A stretch of 64,000 nt of DNA from Propionibacteriaceae bacterium (GTDB lineage Bacteria; Actinomycetota; Actinomycetes; Propionibacteriales; Propionibacteriaceae): positions 1 to 64,000 of the forward strand of contig WRIJ01000003.1 of assembly GCA_009782785.1 (NCBI GenBank), written 5' to 3'. Of the stretch, positions 62,476 through 64,000 are shown one piece after another. The first letter of the stretch is position 1. Each line of letters opens with the position of its first letter. The translations under genes were made by a program, and so were the position numbers. A model generated the notes under the pieces. That model saw only the letters and a list, made by a program, of their open reading frames with translations, made no database searches and was not told the origin of the DNA.

Positions 62476-63296
62476 CGGGATATAACCTCTCTGGCTAGTT
62501 CGCGATATTGTTGGGCGCCGGTGGACGTGGGCGCATAGGAGATGATTGGTTCACCTGCGACGGTTGTTTCTGGGAATTTCACTGTACGGCTGATCATCGT
62601 GTCGAAAACCTTGTCACCAAAAGCATCGCGTACCCTGTCAACGACTTCTCGATTGTGAATAGTACGACCGTCATACATGGTTCCCACAATTCCGACGAGC
62701 TCCAATTTCTCATTGAGACGCTGTTGAACCTTGGAGATTGTCTCTGTGAGGAGGGCGACACCCCTCAAGGCAAAGAATTCACTCTCCAAAGGAATGAGAA
62801 CACCATCGGCACTGGTGAGTGCATTCACTGTCAACAATCCTAAAGAAGGAGCACAATCAATGAGAATCACGTCATAGCGTTCCTTCAAAGGTTTCAGTAC
62901 GCGAGTCAGTGTGTGTTCGCGAGCAACCTCACTCACCAGTTGTACTTCAGCTGCTGAGAGATCAATATTGGCCGGAAGCAGGTCCAAACCTGGAGTGCTC
63001 GTGGTGATGATGAGGTCTTGAGCCTCAGCATTCGGATCCATGAGAAGGTCATAGATGGAGGCTTCCAGCTCATGGGGGCTGACACCCAAACCTACCGAGA
63101 GTGAACCTTGAGGATCAAGATCAACCAAGAGCACCTTGCGCCCGTACTCGGCAAGAGAAGCACCCAAGTTGATAGCGGTCGTGGTCTTGCCCACCCCACC
63201 TTTCTGATTGCACATCGCCATGACGAAGGCACTAGTCTCATTCGGATCGCGTGGGCGCGGCGAAGAAAGCTGGAAGTCAATGAAGTCCTGAGTCAC
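62460..63296 (-). CDS. ParA/Soj family ATPase
   Basis: 278 residues. The deviant Walker A is AMCNQKGGVGKTTTAINLG, with Lys in KGGVGKT; the Walker A' is VLLVDLDPQGSLSVGLG and Walker B IDCAPSLGLLTVNAL. Such ATPases position DNA or protein cargoes. Here the gene sits before scpAB as in Rv1708, so it is probably a second ParA rather than the main chromosome partition protein. The GTG start has GAGAGG upstream. Confidence 0.92.
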   Translation of the reverse strand: MTQDFIDFQLSSPRPRDPNETSAFVMAMCNQKGGVGKTTTAINLGASLAEYGRKVLLVDLDPQGSLSVGLGVSPHELEASIYDLLMDPNAEAQDLIITTSTPGLDLLPANIDLSAAEVQLVSEVAREHTLTRVLKPLKERYDVILIDCAPSLGLLTVNALTSADGVLIPLESEFFALRGVALLTETISKVQQRLNEKLELVGIVGTMYDGRTIHNREVVDRVRDAFGDKVFDTMISRTVKFPETTVAGEPIISYAPTSTGAQQYRELAREVISRCKAV

Positions 63297-63374
63297 TTCA
63301 ACCTCTCTTCATGGGCCTAGGCAGAGAAAAATCGTCACTAGTCTACTGGGGAAAAGTTCATGTCTCGACGAGGT

Positions 63375-64000
63375 TTACTTCGTGGAAGATTCCTTTGTTG
63401 TTGCTTTGCCCGCGGTCTTGGTGGATGACTTGGCAGGAGTCTTTGCTGTGGTCTTCGTTGGGGCTTTCGCCGCAGCCTTCACTGGTTTGGCAGGTTCTGG
63501 TGGGTTCGGTTCTTCTGGTTCAACCACCTCATCAACGTCCGCCAGGATTTCCGCAGGCACCGTGGGCATATCATTGCTTGAGATATCCGCGATGAAATCA
63601 TCATCGAGCTTGAGCGCAGCGTTGAAACCTGGTGACATCTCAGATGTCTTTACTTTGGCTAGTGCTTCAGCTTTCAACTCTGCTAGTTCTTGGGCCATCT
63701 CTTCAGCAAAACTATCGGGAGTTTCTTTGACTTCTTCTACTGAGAGTTTCGTTGCGGACTCGTGTTGGTCATAGTAATAGTAGTAACTCGAATGACGCCC
63801 ACCGTGGCGGCGTACCTGATTCAACACCACACCCATGATCGGTGTGGAGGTACGCTCCACTGATTCTGCGGCAGAACTCAGTTCGGGGACAGTGACTTTT
63901 TCGGCTGCTGCCACCATGAGCACCCCAGAGACATGGGGTACGAGAGACAAGGTGTCAGCCACGGGAAGCAGCGGAGCGGAATCCACAATGACAGCCTGGT
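63375..64000 (-). CDS. C-terminal part of BY-kinase-like glycan chain-length protein, cut by window end
   Basis: Partial: about 207 residues, reading in from the right edge. QAVIVDSAPLLPVADTLSLV is the Walker B-type motif of CpsD/CapB/Wzc tyrosine autokinases. A run of five Tyr (codons 63771-63785, HSSYYYYYDQ) matches their C-terminal autophosphorylation cluster. Unlike typical members, about 130 residues follow, ending in an Ala/Lys/Thr/Pro-rich tail like histone H1 (AKTPAKSSTKTAGKATTK). It probably regulates polysaccharide length or export. Confidence 0.75.
   Translation of the reverse strand, partial: QAVIVDSAPLLPVADTLSLVPHVSGVLMVAAAEKVTVPELSSAAESVERTSTPIMGVVLNQVRRHGGRHSSYYYYYDQHESATKLSVEEVKETPDSFAEEMAQELAELKAEALAKVKTSEMSPGFNAALKLDDDFIADISSNDMPTVPAEILADVDEVVEPEEPNPPEPAKPVKAAAKAPTKTTAKTPAKSSTKTAGKATTKESSTK

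Overview
The window is a stretch of actinobacterial chromosome of moderate GC. Several gene blocks are in orders known from Mycobacterium and other Actinomycetota: pdtaR-polA-rpsA-coaE, murI-rph-rdgB, ilvB-ilvN-ilvC, pafB-pafC next to a HelY-type helicase, and parA-scpA-scpB-rluB. GTG starts, 4-base start/stop overlaps and an IdeR/DtxR-type iron box fit this. A Propionibacteriaceae- or Actinomycetales-like host is plausible, but the species cannot be named from the sequence. No phage, transposase, CRISPR array or integrase was found.

Layout. 0-14 kb is mostly housekeeping: coaE, rpsA, polA, an ANTAR response regulator, tRNA-Leu(CAA) with two small membrane-protein genes, an LCP ligase, nicotinate phosphoribosyltransferase, purE and RNase E/G. 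14.5-26.3 kb is a surface-glycan locus. One arm (sulfotransferase, TagD-like cytidylyltransferase, Wzy-like polymerase, Wzx-like flippase) is poor in the CGTAC word that is common elsewhere. The other arm (dehydratase, aminotransferase, sugar transferase, acetyltransferase) matches the pglF-E-C-D steps for UDP-diacetylbacillosamine. A GT4 glycosyltransferase and an LCP protein complete the set. A truncated BY-kinase-like gene at the right edge may belong to the same pathway.

26.3-44.7 kb holds malQ, proB/proA, fadD, a LacI-type regulator, a GroES-like/DUF3618/peroxiredoxin group, tRNA-Leu(UAG), dinB-folA and murI-rph-rdgB. 44.8-64 kb holds an iron-box-controlled FeoB that lacks its GTPase domain, with a FeoC-like partner; birA/maf; ilvBNC behind a peptide-type attenuator; HIT; hisF; a compact helicase; a lipid kinase; pafBC; gluQ; a two-domain FKBP lipoprotein; and the parA/scpAB/rluB block.

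A family of palindromic mosaic repeats occupies at least nine intergenic sites. Its cores run from ATTCYGCG to CGCRGAAT. It includes an 81-base unit found at three loci, in tandem at two of them, and a 353-base tandem triplication upstream of the LacI gene. One copy separates proB from proA. These repeats, the GTPase-less FeoB and the diNAcBac/sulfotransferase glycan locus are the most unusual content.
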